Source: AP-15 sp963738185 (lineage in GTDB: Bacteria > Pseudomonadota > Alphaproteobacteria > ATCC43930 > CGMCC-115725). Taken from it: a DNA stretch of 64,000 bases. Location of the stretch: NCBI GenBank assembly GCA_963738185.1, contig CAVTVA010000003.1:1054001-1118000 (forward strand). Direction: 5' to 3'. This document shows positions 26,624 to 35,455 of the stretch, piece after piece; position 1 is the stretch's first letter; every line of letters starts with the position of its first letter. The position numbers and the translations under genes were made by a program. The notes below the pieces were generated by a model. The model ran no database searches. It saw only the letters and a program-made list of their open reading frames with translations, and was not told the DNA's origin.

Positions 26624-29194
26624 CTACGCCATGGCCGATCGCAGCTGCTGATAGATTTCGCCGGCGCGCGCATCGAGGAACGCGAGCTCGTCGCCGCCAT
26701 CAGGACCGCTTCGCCCCCGGGCTGGCCTGGCGTGGGCCGCGCCGGGCAGCACCTCGCGGACCCGGTGGCGCAGCGCCTCGGATTCGCGCCGGGCCTCCAC
26801 ATTGGCCGGGTTGATCTGCGCCGCCTTTTGATAATGGGCCGCCGCTGCGGAAAAATCTCGTCGCAGCTTTTCCAGATGGCCGATCTGCAGGTGCAGATCG
26901 TCGTCGAGCGGGTTTGCCTCGAGCACGCCATAATAGGCCTGCGCCGCCCGGTCGAGGTCACCCATCTCCTTCAGCGCGTGGCCGAGCTGCACGGCGATGT
27001 CGAGAGCAGTCGGGTCGGCGGTGACGAACTCTTGATAGAGCTTGGCCGCCTCGGGCCAATCGCGCCGATCGCGGGCCGCATCGGCCGCCTCTCGCCTAGA
27101 ACGCAGCTGCGCAATGTCAGGCTTTGCCACCAGCCCCTTCATCTGGGTCAGGTGCGTTTGCGACCAGCCGAAACCCGCCAGCTCCTCGGCCGCAGCCGGC
27201 ATGTCGGGATCGAGCGCCAAGGCGCGCAGGTAAGCTGCCTGCGCCGCCCCCGCTCTCCCCTGAAGCTTCAGCACATGCCCGAGCTGCAGATGCGTATCGG
27301 CGACATTCGGGGCGCAGGCCAGCGATCGCCGATAGGCAGCTTCCGCTTCGGGCAAGCACCCGGCTTCCTTAAGCGCATGGCCGTATTGCACCCAGCACGG
27401 TGCGTCGAGCGGGTCGCGCGCAAGCGCCTTGCGATAATGGCGTGCGGCAATCTGCCATTGCTTCGCGTCGCGCGCACGGTCTCCTCTGGCGAGGGCGCGG
27501 GTGCGGGTCGCGCCGGCCAACCCCAACATCGCAGTTCGCATATCGCCGCGCCGGTCCCGCTTCTCTCGAGCGACAACATCCGCCGTCGACGCGGCGATCA
27601 GCTCGTGCCCAACCTGCCCCGTCGCCGCGAGATCTCGCCGCAGCGCCATGACCTCCGCCTTCAGCGTTCCCTCCATTGCTGAGTGGCGCTCGGGCTGTTC
27701 CTCCGCGGCGGTCGCGAGTCGTGCCTGCTGGGCTTCGATTTCCCGCTGCGCTTCGACGAGCCTTGCCTCGATGCTGTGGATTTGGCTTTGCGCTGCAACG
27801 GCTGCCGCACGGTGGGCCGCGACCTCGCCCCGAAGGGCTTGCGCCTCTTCGGCCTGCCCGTTCCGTTGCCGCTCGGCGCGATTGAGCGCACGCCGCAAGC
27901 TCGCGAGATCGCCGCGAAGCGTAAATTCATCCGCGCCACGCTGACGGATATCTGCTTCCGCCCGGTCGATTGCTTCGCGCAATTGGGTGATCTCGGTCCG
28001 CGCCTGGGCAAAGCTGGCTTCGGCAGCACTCGCGCGCCCCGCGGTCGTCGCTGTGACGGCGGCAAGCTCGCCAAGCCTGACCCGCAGCCCGGCCGCCTCT
28101 GCCTCGGCCGCCCCCGCTCTCCCTTCGGCAGTCGCTGCTGCGGCGTCGCGCTCGCCGATGCTCGCCCGCAACCCCGCAGTCTCCGCCTCGAGCCGCGCCA
28201 GGGCTGCCGCACTTTCGTCGCGCTCGCGCTGCAAATCGGCCACCTGTCCGCGCCGCGCCGCAAGCTCCGCCTGAGCCGCGGCCACGCTTGCCTCGGCAGC
28301 GCTCGCTTTCGCTTCGGCAGCCGCAATCGCGGCTGCGTGCTCGCTAGCTGCCGCTCGCAGTCTTTCGCGTTCTCTTTCGGCCTCGGCTAGGTTCGCTCCT
28401 ATCGTGACTCCGAAAAAGTGATCAAAGACGCAAGGCGGAACCTTAAACAACTGCAAACGCCATTCATCCTCACAGCGCACGTAAAAACGGTTTAGTCCGT
28501 CGAACCAGGCAAATTTGTATCCCTTTCCTAGTAAATTCGGTTCCCACGTTTGATGACAGGGAATCTGGCTATCCAACAGAGTTGCTTCGGCGACGATAAT
28601 TCTTGGCCTTCGCAGGACAAAACACGCGCCATCGAGAATTTCCTTCTCCATACCCTCCGCATCGATTTTAAGAAAGTCGATCGTTCGACCGGAGTTCAGG
28701 GCTAGCAGCTGATCGAGGGTTATCGCGGGCAGCAACATCGGCCTCGTGGCTACATCTCCTCGTCTCGCAATTTCGGCTAGTTGCTTCGCGCTGCCGGTCG
28801 ACCATCCTTTCTTAGTCGCGATATTAAACAGCACGTTCGCGCTCACGGCGCCGATCACGCAATGGAGGTTCGTGTCTTCCGGGCGCCGTTCCACCAACCT
28901 GGCGTAATATTGCGGATCTGGGTCGACATTGATCCCGCGCCACCCGTTTTCATAGAACCACCGGGTGACCAAGTCGGTGTCGGGGTCGCATGCCCCGATG
29001 TCCACATAAAAACCGCGTCCAATATCCTGCAGGGCGCGCCGCAGCATGACGTCTTCTAAGTTCTGCGCATAGCTGATCATCGGCGCTAACAAGCCACCAT
29101 CGGGCCGAACCCTTGGAGAGTCCGAGAGCCCCGTCACGTCAAAGGCAGGGTCGCCTTTGCCTGCGATCACGTCGTCGGGGGTCAATGCATCCAT
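26624..29194 (-). CDS. FkbM methyltransferase - coiled coil - TPR protein
   Basis: 856 residues in one open frame. Residues ~40-250 are an FkbM-type methyltransferase (MISYAQNLEDVMLRRAL, then GFYVDIGACDP as SAM motif and IDFLKIDAEGMEKEIL). Residues ~270-520 are an Ala/Glu/Arg-rich coiled coil. Residues ~560-820 are TPR-like repeats with motifs such as YGHALKEAGCLPEAEAAYRR and LGHALKEMGDLDRAAQAYYG. FkbM enzymes O-methylate sugars or lipids (family knowledge). The long coiled coil and TPR suggest a scaffold that brings the methyltransferase to a complex, possibly the neighbouring glycosyltransferases. The gene lies 21 bases upstream of the GT fusion, in the same direction. Confidence 0.8.
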   Translation of the reverse strand: MDALTPDDVIAGKGDPAFDVTGLSDSPRVRPDGGLLAPMISYAQNLEDVMLRRALQDIGRGFYVDIGACDPDTDLVTRWFYENGWRGINVDPDPQYYARLVERRPEDTNLHCVIGAVSANVLFNIATKKGWSTGSAKQLAEIARRGDVATRPMLLPAITLDQLLALNSGRTIDFLKIDAEGMEKEILDGACFVLRRPRIIVAEATLLDSQIPCHQTWEPNLLGKGYKFAWFDGLNRFYVRCEDEWRLQLFKVPPCVFDHFFGVTIGANLAEAERERERLRAAASEHAAAIAAAEAKASAAEASVAAAQAELAARRGQVADLQRERDESAAALARLEAETAGLRASIGERDAAAATAEGRAGAAEAEAAGLRVRLGELAAVTATTAGRASAAEASFAQARTEITQLREAIDRAEADIRQRGADEFTLRGDLASLRRALNRAERQRNGQAEEAQALRGEVAAHRAAAVAAQSQIHSIEARLVEAQREIEAQQARLATAAEEQPERHSAMEGTLKAEVMALRRDLAATGQVGHELIAASTADVVAREKRDRRGDMRTAMLGLAGATRTRALARGDRARDAKQWQIAARHYRKALARDPLDAPCWVQYGHALKEAGCLPEAEAAYRRSLACAPNVADTHLQLGHVLKLQGRAGAAQAAYLRALALDPDMPAAAEELAGFGWSQTHLTQMKGLVAKPDIAQLRSRREAADAARDRRDWPEAAKLYQEFVTADPTALDIAVQLGHALKEMGDLDRAAQAYYGVLEANPLDDDLHLQIGHLEKLRRDFSAAAAHYQKAAQINPANVEARRESEALRHRVREVLPGAAHARPARGRSGPDGGDELAFLDARAGEIYQQLRSAMA

Positions 29195-29412
29195 TCGTCG
29201 AGAGCCCCTAGCCTGGATAATTGATCAACGCAGCTAACAGAGTTGGTGGGAGCGACATCAACCGTTCGAACTCGTGCACGATTGGGTCGCTAAAGCCGGT
29301 CAACCGAAGGCCAACGGAGGTCGCGCCCGCCACGACGAAGATACGGGGATTCTGCCGGGATTGCCACGTGACCAGCATCGCTCGAGCCCCGATTGCGGCA
29401 TCGCGCCGTCTG

Positions 29413-30879
29413 TTAGCCGGCCGCGGCGGGGGCCGGGCGGTCCGAGGCGCGCAGCCGGGTGATCGTGGCGGTGGTCGAGCGGCCATCGACGAGATCCACC
29501 AGAACCACCCGGCCGCCGGCGCCCGGACCTCGTCGGCGCCAACGACGGTGGCGAATCGTGTAGTCGCCGCCCTTGATCAGCACATCGGGCTTGAGCCGGC
29601 GGATCAGCTCGATCGGGGTGTCGTCCTCAAAGCTGATCACGGCATCGACCGAGCCGATTGCGGCGATCACCGCCGAGCGGTCGTGCAGCGGGTTGACCGG
29701 GCGCTGCGGCCCCTTGAGCCGGAGGGTGCTGCCGTCGCTGTTGAGCGCCACCACCAGGCGATCGCATTCGGCGCGCGCCGCGGCGAGCAGCGCGATATGG
29801 CCGGCATGCATGATGTCGAAACACCCGTTGGTGAAGCCGACCTTGAGGCCCCGCTCGCGCCAGCGGCGGACCAGGGTTTCGATTTCGCCGGCCTCGTAGT
29901 GCTTGGCCCGGTGCCAGTCCTTGTCGCGCAGGTCGCGCGAGCGCTCCAGCATCAATTCGTCGAGCTCGACGGTCGCGGTGCCGAGCTTGCTGACGACGAT
30001 CCCCGCAGCAGTGTTGGCAAGCCGCATCGCCGAGGCGAGCGTCTCGCCGCCGGCATGCGCCAGCGCCAAGACCGCGATCACTGTGTCGCCGGCGCCGGTC
30101 ACGTCATAGACCTCGCGCGCCCGGCTCGATTCGATGTGCACGGCACCCGAGGCCTCGACCAGCACCATTCCCTTGTCCGAGCGCTTGGCCAGGATCGCTG
30201 CCGCATCGGCTTTATGCAGCAGCTTGGTCGCGGCGGCGATGACCTCGGCATCGGTGCCAACCGGCAGGCGCGAGGCGAGCGCCAGCTCCTTTAAATTGGG
30301 GGTGATGCAGGTGGCGCCCCGGTAACGCTCGAAATCCTCGGTCTTCGGATCGACATAGACCGCGACACCGGCCGCCCGCGCCCGCTCGATCGCGAAGCTG
30401 ACGACCCTTGGGCTCAGCACGCCCTTGCCGTAATCAGAGAGGATCACCGCATCGGCATCGGGCAGAGCGCGATCGAAGGCGGCGAACAGCTGCGCTTCCT
30501 CAGTCTGGTCCGGCTCGCCGACGCTTTCCTCGTCCACCCGGATAATCTGCTGATGCGCCGCGACATAGCGGGTCTTGCAGATCGTCGGCCGCCCGGCGCT
30601 GGCGACATGCGCATCGGCGAGCCCGGGGGTCGCGCGGACCAGTGCGGTGACCTCGGCGCCGGCCGGGTCGCGCCCGAGCAATCCCATCAGGATCGCGTTG
30701 CCGCCGAGCGCCGCGATGTTGCGGGCGACGTTGCCGGCGCCGCCGAGCATGCCGCGCACGTGCTTCAGCAACAGCACCGGCACCGGCGCTTCGGGCGAGA
30801 TGCGCTCGGTTTCGCAAGAGGCGAAACGGTCGAGCATGATGTCGCCGAGGCACAAAATCGTCGCTCCGGAAAAATCCAT
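29413..30879 (-). CDS. hldE: Bifunctional heptose-7-phosphate kinase / heptose-1-phosphate adenylyltransferase
   Basis: 488 residues. Residues ~1-320 are a PfkB-type kinase (ILCLGDIMLDRF, GGAGNVARNIAALGG, and the catalytic DVTGAGDTVIAVL). Residues ~350-488 are a cytidylyltransferase-fold domain with FTNGCFDIMHAGHI. Together they make ADP-heptose for LPS inner core and related glycans. Near 29,530-29,560 about 13 residues (RHRRWRRRGPG) differ from the expected ATVVGADEV text, which is present one base out of frame. Two compensating one-base differences would explain this. The frame recovers to GGRVVLVDLVDGRSTTAT. Confidence 0.9.
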   Translation of the reverse strand: MDFSGATILCLGDIMLDRFASCETERISPEAPVPVLLLKHVRGMLGGAGNVARNIAALGGNAILMGLLGRDPAGAEVTALVRATPGLADAHVASAGRPTICKTRYVAAHQQIIRVDEESVGEPDQTEEAQLFAAFDRALPDADAVILSDYGKGVLSPRVVSFAIERARAAGVAVYVDPKTEDFERYRGATCITPNLKELALASRLPVGTDAEVIAAATKLLHKADAAAILAKRSDKGMVLVEASGAVHIESSRAREVYDVTGAGDTVIAVLALAHAGGETLASAMRLANTAAGIVVSKLGTATVELDELMLERSRDLRDKDWHRAKHYEAGEIETLVRRWRERGLKVGFTNGCFDIMHAGHIALLAAARAECDRLVVALNSDGSTLRLKGPQRPVNPLHDRSAVIAAIGSVDAVISFEDDTPIELIRRLKPDVLIKGGDYTIRHRRWRRRGPGAGGRVVLVDLVDGRSTTATITRLRASDRPAPAAAG

Positions 30880-31292
30880 CAGCGAGGCATCCTATATAAA
30901 TACCCAAGCCAGGTCGGTGACCGCCAGCCTCTGCAGCGTGTTAAGGCGATCTCCGCCCTCTGTCGCCGCATCAATCTTCCGTCTCTATTTCGTCGACATC
31001 CCCTGCTCCGTTTACCACACGCAACACGCCCGCTTCAATCAACCCGCCATTCGAAAAACCAGGTCCGCCTCACCGCCGGAGGGGAAGCGGCCGCGGTGGC
31101 CAATGTTCGCCCGGCCCAGGCACTCCAACCGGCCCCCCAACTCGTCAGCCCCACGGGTTTTCGAGACCGATCACCCCAGTGGCCCGATCGAAAGGCTTGG
31201 TTCAAAATTGGGGCGAGCGGCTGTCGGTTGCGCCCGCTGCGTGGTTGTCTGTATCTCTCGCCGATAGGGCGCGTGGAGATAGGAGTATCGGG
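30880..31292. other. Intergenic, no gene recognised
   Basis: About 410 bases between the start of hldE (minus) and the hicB start (plus), so a divergent promoter region for both. I see no conserved coding sequence; open frames here are short or shadows. AGGAG at 31281-31285 serves hicB. Confidence 0.5.
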
Positions 31293-31538
31293 ATGGAGAA
31301 CCGGGTCCGGTACACCGGGGTGTTCGAGCGGGCGGAAGAGGGCGGGTACATCGTTACGTTTCCAGCTATCCCAGACTTGGCGACCCACGGCGAGACGCTG
31401 GCGGAGGCGCGCGCCAAGGCGGCCGATTGCCTACTCGCTTACCTCGAATCGTTGCGCAAGGACGATGAACCTTTGCCATTTGAGGCGCCCGCGGGCCCAA
31501 TGACCGAAACTGTGAGCGTTGACCTTGCAAGCGTGTGA
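31293..31538 (+). CDS. hicB: HicB-family antitoxin
   Basis: 81 residues. YTGVFERAEEGGYIVTFPAI and the following DLATHGETLAEARAKAADCL are the canonical partial-RNase-H-like fold of HicB. In intact systems HicB binds and neutralises the mRNA interferase HicA and represses the operon (family knowledge). AGGAG lies seven bases before the ATG. The normal HicA partner is present only as a remnant overlapping the stop codon (next entry). The protein may therefore be an orphan antitoxin. Confidence 0.85.
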   Translation: MENRVRYTGVFERAEEGGYIVTFPAIPDLATHGETLAEARAKAADCLLAYLESLRKDDEPLPFEAPAGPMTETVSVDLASV

Positions 31539-31660
31539 ATTCGTTACCGTCGTTCAATGCCGCGAGGCTGACCCGGGCGTTACGGAACCGACGATAGGCA
31601 GTTGCAATTCGTAGAAAATCGACTTGGCGAGAGGGCCTCCTGGTCTCCTCTGGAATAATC
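31535..31660 (+). pseudogene. Possible HicA toxin remnant
   Basis: A GTG overlaps the hicB stop in a GTGA arrangement typical of coupled toxin-antitoxin genes. It opens VNSLPSFNAARLTRALRN, resembling the N-terminus of HicA (usual form LPxxxxRExxRAL). It ends at a TAG after about 20 codons. Further on, in another frame, RKSTWREGLLVSSGIIFR resembles the usual HicA tail (RGLLxSIIRxA). The glycine-histidine active-site region between them is missing. This is a by-eye match over very short stretches. Confidence 0.3.
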
Positions 31661-31661
31661 T

Positions 31662-33464
31662 TCAGGCGTCGCCCATTTTGAGGGCGGCGATGAAGGCGGA
31701 TTGCGGGATCTCGACCTTGCCGAACTGGCGCATCCGCTTTTTGCCTTCCTTCTGTTTCTCCAGGAGCTTGCGCTTGCGGGTCACGTCGCCGCCATAACAT
31801 TTGGCGAGCACGTCCTTGCGCAGCGCCTTGACCGTCTCGCGGGCGATGATGCGGCCGCCGATCGCCGCCTGGATCGCCACCTGAAACAGCTGACGCGGGA
31901 TCAGATCTTTGAGCCGCTCGCACAAGGCCCGGCCGCGGCGATCGGCCTCGTGGCGGTGGACGATGATCGACAGCGCGTCGACCGGCTCGCCATTGACCAG
32001 GATGCTCATCAACACGAGGTCGCCCTCGCGATACTCGTCGATCTGATAGTCAAAACTCGCATAGCCGCGGCTGACCGATTTGAGGCGGTCGTAAAAATCG
32101 AACACGACCTCGTTCAATGGCAGGCGGTAGACCAGCATCGCCCGGTTGCCGGCATAGGTCAGATCGATCTGCTCGCCGCGACGCTCCTCGCACAAGGCGA
32201 GGATCGGGCCGAGATAGGCGTCGGGCACCAGCACCGTCGCCTTGATCCACGGCTCCTCGATATGATCGATGCGCACCGGATCGGGCATATCGGCCGGGTT
32301 GTGCAGGGTGCGCACCCCGCCATTGGTCAGATGCACGCGGTAAACAACCGAGGGGGCGGTGGCGATCAGGTCGAGGTCGAATTCGCGGGCCAGCCGCTCC
32401 TGGATAATTTCGAGGTGCAACAGGCCGAGAAAGCCGCAGCGAAAGCCAAAGCCCAAGGCGACCGAGGTCTCGGGCTCGTATTCGAAGCTCGAATCGTTGA
32501 GGCGCAGCTTGGCGAGGCTGTCGCGCAGCCGCTCGTAATCGGCGGCGTCGGTCGGAAACAGCCCGCAAAACACCACCGGCTGCACTGGCTTGAAGCCGGG
32601 CAAGGGCGCCGCGGCGGGGCGGCGATCCTCGGTGATCGTGTCGCCGACCCGGCAATCGGCGACGGTCTTGATGCCGGCGGTGATAAAGCCGATTTCGCCG
32701 GGTCCCAGAGCCTCGACCGCCACACCTTTTGGAGTGAAGACGCCGACTTTCTCGATCGCATGAACGGCATCGGTCGCCATCAGCCGGATTTTCTGCCCGG
32801 CCCGCATTTCGCCGTCCTTGACCCGCACCAGAATGACGACACCGAGATAGGGGTCGTACCAGCTGTCAACCAAGAGCGCCTTCAAGGGTGAGGCCGCCTC
32901 GCCCTTTGGCGGCGGCAGGCGGGTCACCAACGCCTCGAGCACGCCCTCGATGTTGAGCCCGGTCTTGGCCGAAATCAGCACCGCATCGGCAGCGTCGAGC
33001 CCGATCACGTCCTCGATCTGCTCCTTCACCCGGTCGGGCTCGGCCGCCGGCAGGTCGATCTTGTTCAACACCGGGACGATCTCGTGCCCGGCCTCGATCG
33101 CCTGGTAGACATTGGCGAGGGTCTGCGCCTCGACCCCCTGGCTGGCATCGACCACCAACAGCGAGCCCTCGCAGGCAGCCAAGGAGCGGCTGACCTCATA
33201 GGCGAAATCGACATGGCCCGGCGTGTCCATCAGATTGAGCACATAATCCTGGCCGTCGCGGGCCTGGTAGGCGAGGCGGACGGTCTGCGCCTTGATCGTG
33301 ATGCCGCGCTCGCGCTCCAAATCCATCTGGTCGAGCACCTGGGCGCGCATCTCGCGCGCCTCGAGCCCGCCCGTGGCCTCGATCAGCCGGTCGGCGAGGG
33401 TCGACTTGCCATGGTCGATATGGGCGATGATCGCGAAATTGCGGATCTGGGCGAGCGGGGTCAT
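31662..33464 (-). CDS. lepA: Elongation factor 4 (LepA)
   Basis: 600 residues, the normal LepA length. GTPase motifs are HIDHGKSTLADRL (G1), the ERGITIKAQ region (G2), DTPGHVDF (G3) and NKIDLP (G4). The characteristic C-terminal domain ends GKVEIPQSAFIAALKMGD. EF4 is a ribosome-associated GTPase affecting translation under stress and ribosome biogenesis (family knowledge). It is transcribed alone on the minus strand, converging with the hicB/hicA remnant. The frame is intact, with no sign of indels. Confidence 0.97.
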   Translation of the reverse strand: MTPLAQIRNFAIIAHIDHGKSTLADRLIEATGGLEAREMRAQVLDQMDLERERGITIKAQTVRLAYQARDGQDYVLNLMDTPGHVDFAYEVSRSLAACEGSLLVVDASQGVEAQTLANVYQAIEAGHEIVPVLNKIDLPAAEPDRVKEQIEDVIGLDAADAVLISAKTGLNIEGVLEALVTRLPPPKGEAASPLKALLVDSWYDPYLGVVILVRVKDGEMRAGQKIRLMATDAVHAIEKVGVFTPKGVAVEALGPGEIGFITAGIKTVADCRVGDTITEDRRPAAAPLPGFKPVQPVVFCGLFPTDAADYERLRDSLAKLRLNDSSFEYEPETSVALGFGFRCGFLGLLHLEIIQERLAREFDLDLIATAPSVVYRVHLTNGGVRTLHNPADMPDPVRIDHIEEPWIKATVLVPDAYLGPILALCEERRGEQIDLTYAGNRAMLVYRLPLNEVVFDFYDRLKSVSRGYASFDYQIDEYREGDLVLMSILVNGEPVDALSIIVHRHEADRRGRALCERLKDLIPRQLFQVAIQAAIGGRIIARETVKALRKDVLAKCYGGDVTRKRKLLEKQKEGKKRMRQFGKVEIPQSAFIAALKMGDA

Positions 33465-33525
33465 GCGCGGCGAACATAGGGGCCCGGCGGCGCCGGATCA
33501 ACGCAGGGCGGAAGCGGGGCAGCAA

Positions 33526-33912
33526 TCACAACGCCGCGAGCGGGATGCCGAGCGCCTGCGCCGCGGCGATCAGGCGATTATCGTAGCTGGCAAGGTGCAC
33601 CACCTCGCCCTGTCTGCGCAAAAACTCGATGGTCGCGAGATGCAGGGCATCCAGGGTCCGAACTGCAATCGGGAACGGCTCCAGGGCCCTCGCCAGAACC
33701 AGCGGGGTCAACTCGACAAGCCTGACCCGGCTGATCAGGAGCCCTGCCGCCTCACCCACGGTCGCGGCGAACCGGTGGGCGTGAACGCGATTCCACACTT
33801 CGTATTCGAGCAGGCCGCTCGAAACCAGAAGCCCTTCCCAAATGCTCTGCGGCGGCGCCCGCCCTTCGCCGAACAATCGGGCGAGCACAGCCGAACTGTC
33901 GAGATAGATCAA
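33526..33912 (-). CDS. vapC: VapC-family PIN-domain ribonuclease toxin
   Basis: 128 residues. MIYLDSSAVLARLF has the first PIN acidic residue, and RTLDALHLATIEFL and ASYDNRLIAAAQALGI carry the later conserved acidic residues. VapC toxins cut tRNA or rRNA and are held inactive by VapB (family knowledge). The start overlaps the vapB stop by four bases (ATGA), so the pair is coupled. It ends about 60 bases beyond the lepA start. Confidence 0.9.
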   Translation of the reverse strand: MIYLDSSAVLARLFGEGRAPPQSIWEGLLVSSGLLEYEVWNRVHAHRFAATVGEAAGLLISRVRLVELTPLVLARALEPFPIAVRTLDALHLATIEFLRRQGEVVHLASYDNRLIAAAQALGIPLAAL

Positions 33913-34184
33913 CGATCTTCCCGATCTTCGTCCAGCTCTCGCATCAGCTCATCGAAGGGGACTAGAGGAATCCGGGGTGGCAGCGGCGCTTTTGGATCTT
34001 TGGCCGGTCTGATCCAGCCCTCGCGGATGCCGCGCTCGATGACCAACTCGGGGGCTCGTCGCGGCGGCACGATCTCGGCGACGACCCGGTTGCGGTCGGT
34101 GATGACGATCGTCTCGCCGGCGGCGGCCAAGCGGACATATTCGCTGAGCTTGTTCTTCAAAACTTTGAGACCGACGGATTTCAT
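33909..34184 (-). CDS. vapB: VapB-family antitoxin (Phd/YefM-like)
   Basis: 91 residues from ATG 34184. The N-terminus SVGLKVLKNKLSEYVRLAAA and GETIVITDRNRVVAEIVPP are the DNA-binding Phd/YefM fold. The acidic C-terminus (FDELMRELDEDRED) is the usual toxin-binding tail. The open frame extends upstream to 34403, but this start has the conserved domain at its beginning and leaves a divergent promoter region to the GrdB-like gene at 34256. Autoregulation of the operon is expected for the family. Confidence 0.85.
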   Translation of the reverse strand: MKSVGLKVLKNKLSEYVRLAAAGETIVITDRNRVVAEIVPPRRAPELVIERGIREGWIRPAKDPKAPLPPRIPLVPFDELMRELDEDREDR

Positions 34185-34255
34185 GTTGATCAGGTAGCCT
34201 ATGGAAGCTACTTTGTCAATACGATCACGGCGCACACTGGTGCCAGGAGCCATCG

Positions 34256-35209
34256 ATGACCGGGCAAGATAAGCCATTCGGGTTCGCCGCCGCGCACGAT
34301 GCGCCGATCCCCTATCTGCAGCGCACCCGCGACTATTACCAGGCGCTTGGCTATGGCGCTCCCTATCGTTGGGCGCATTACGCCGCGGCGCCGTTTTGCC
34401 CATTGCCGCGACCGCTCGCCCAATGCCGCATCGCCCTGGTCACCACCGCCGCACCCTTTCAGCCGGACAAGGGCGACCAGGGCCCGGGCGCGCCCTATAA
34501 CGCCGCCGCCAAGTTCTACCGGGTCTACTCGGCCGATGCCGCGACCGATCACGACCTGCGGATCTCGCATGTCGCCTACGATCGGGCGCATACCACCGCC
34601 ATGGACCGCAACACCTGGTTCCCGCTGCCGCAGCTGCGGCAAATGGCGGCGAATGGCCGGGTCGGCGCGGTGGCGCCGAGCTTTCACGGCATCCCGACCA
34701 ACCGCAGCCAGCGCGAAACCATCGACCGCGACTGCCCGGAGCTGCTGGCGCGCTGCCGCGCCGACCAGGTCGAAGCCGCCATTCTCGTCGCCAATTGCCC
34801 GGTGTGCCACCAGACGGTGAGCCTGGCCGCCCGGCATTTGGAGGAGCACGGCATCGCCACGGTGGTGATGGGCTGCGCCAAGGACATCGTCGAATATTGC
34901 GGCGTGCCGCGGTTTCTGTTCAGCGACTTCCCGCTGGGCAATGCGGCAGGCCGGCCGCACGACCCCGCCTCGCAGGCCTCCACCCTCGAGCTGGCGCTGC
35001 GCGTCCTCGAAGCCGCGCCCGCCGCGCGGACCACGGTGCAATCGCCGCTGCGTTGGTGCGAAGACCCGTCGTGGAAGCTCGACTATTGCAACATCGAGCG
35101 CCTGCCGACGGCTGAGATCAGCCGCCTGCGCCGTGAGTTCGAGCGGCAAAAGGAGATCGCCCGGGTGGTCCGCGACCGGCCCGGCCTGGCTTACCGCGCC
35201 GAGGCGTAG
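34256..35209 (+). CDS. Glycine/sarcosine/betaine reductase selenoprotein B-like protein (Cys form)
   Basis: 317 residues related to the GrdB family (PF07355 type). Conserved text includes PIPYLQRTRDYYQALGYG, ALVTTAAPFQPDKGDQG, and a cysteine pair in VANCPVCHQTVSLAARHLEE. Clostridial GrdB uses selenocysteine; no in-frame TGA is needed here, so this is a cysteine version. The other reductase subunits (GrdA, GrdE, thioredoxin partners) are not nearby, so the anaerobic amino-acid-reductase role is unlikely. Alphaproteobacterial homologues are uncharacterised as far as I know. No signal peptide. Confidence 0.7.
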   Translation: MTGQDKPFGFAAAHDAPIPYLQRTRDYYQALGYGAPYRWAHYAAAPFCPLPRPLAQCRIALVTTAAPFQPDKGDQGPGAPYNAAAKFYRVYSADAATDHDLRISHVAYDRAHTTAMDRNTWFPLPQLRQMAANGRVGAVAPSFHGIPTNRSQRETIDRDCPELLARCRADQVEAAILVANCPVCHQTVSLAARHLEEHGIATVVMGCAKDIVEYCGVPRFLFSDFPLGNAAGRPHDPASQASTLELALRVLEAAPAARTTVQSPLRWCEDPSWKLDYCNIERLPTAEISRLRREFERQKEIARVVRDRPGLAYRAEA

Positions 35210-35455
35210 GCTTCCGTCGCGCTGATCCGGACCAAGCATCGGAGCCGGTGCAAGCGGGATAGAAGAGACGGTGATACAATGCGTCGAGGCGCCCGCTTTC
35301 GTTCGAGATTTACGCCGGCTGACTTCGCCCTGCAATGCTATTCTCTCGCGCTCTCGGGTTAGCCGAGATTTCGCTGTAATCTCATTATTTTCTTTGGATC
35401 GGAAGGGACCGGGCTGTATGCTCCCCTTGAGGGCTCCGGCCATTGGGGGAGGATC

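Noticed and set aside
29195..29412. Possible small minus-strand gene between hldE and the FkbM gene
   Set aside because: The frame reads partly like protein (PTLLAALINYPG at its end) but has no start signal, family or conservation I can support.
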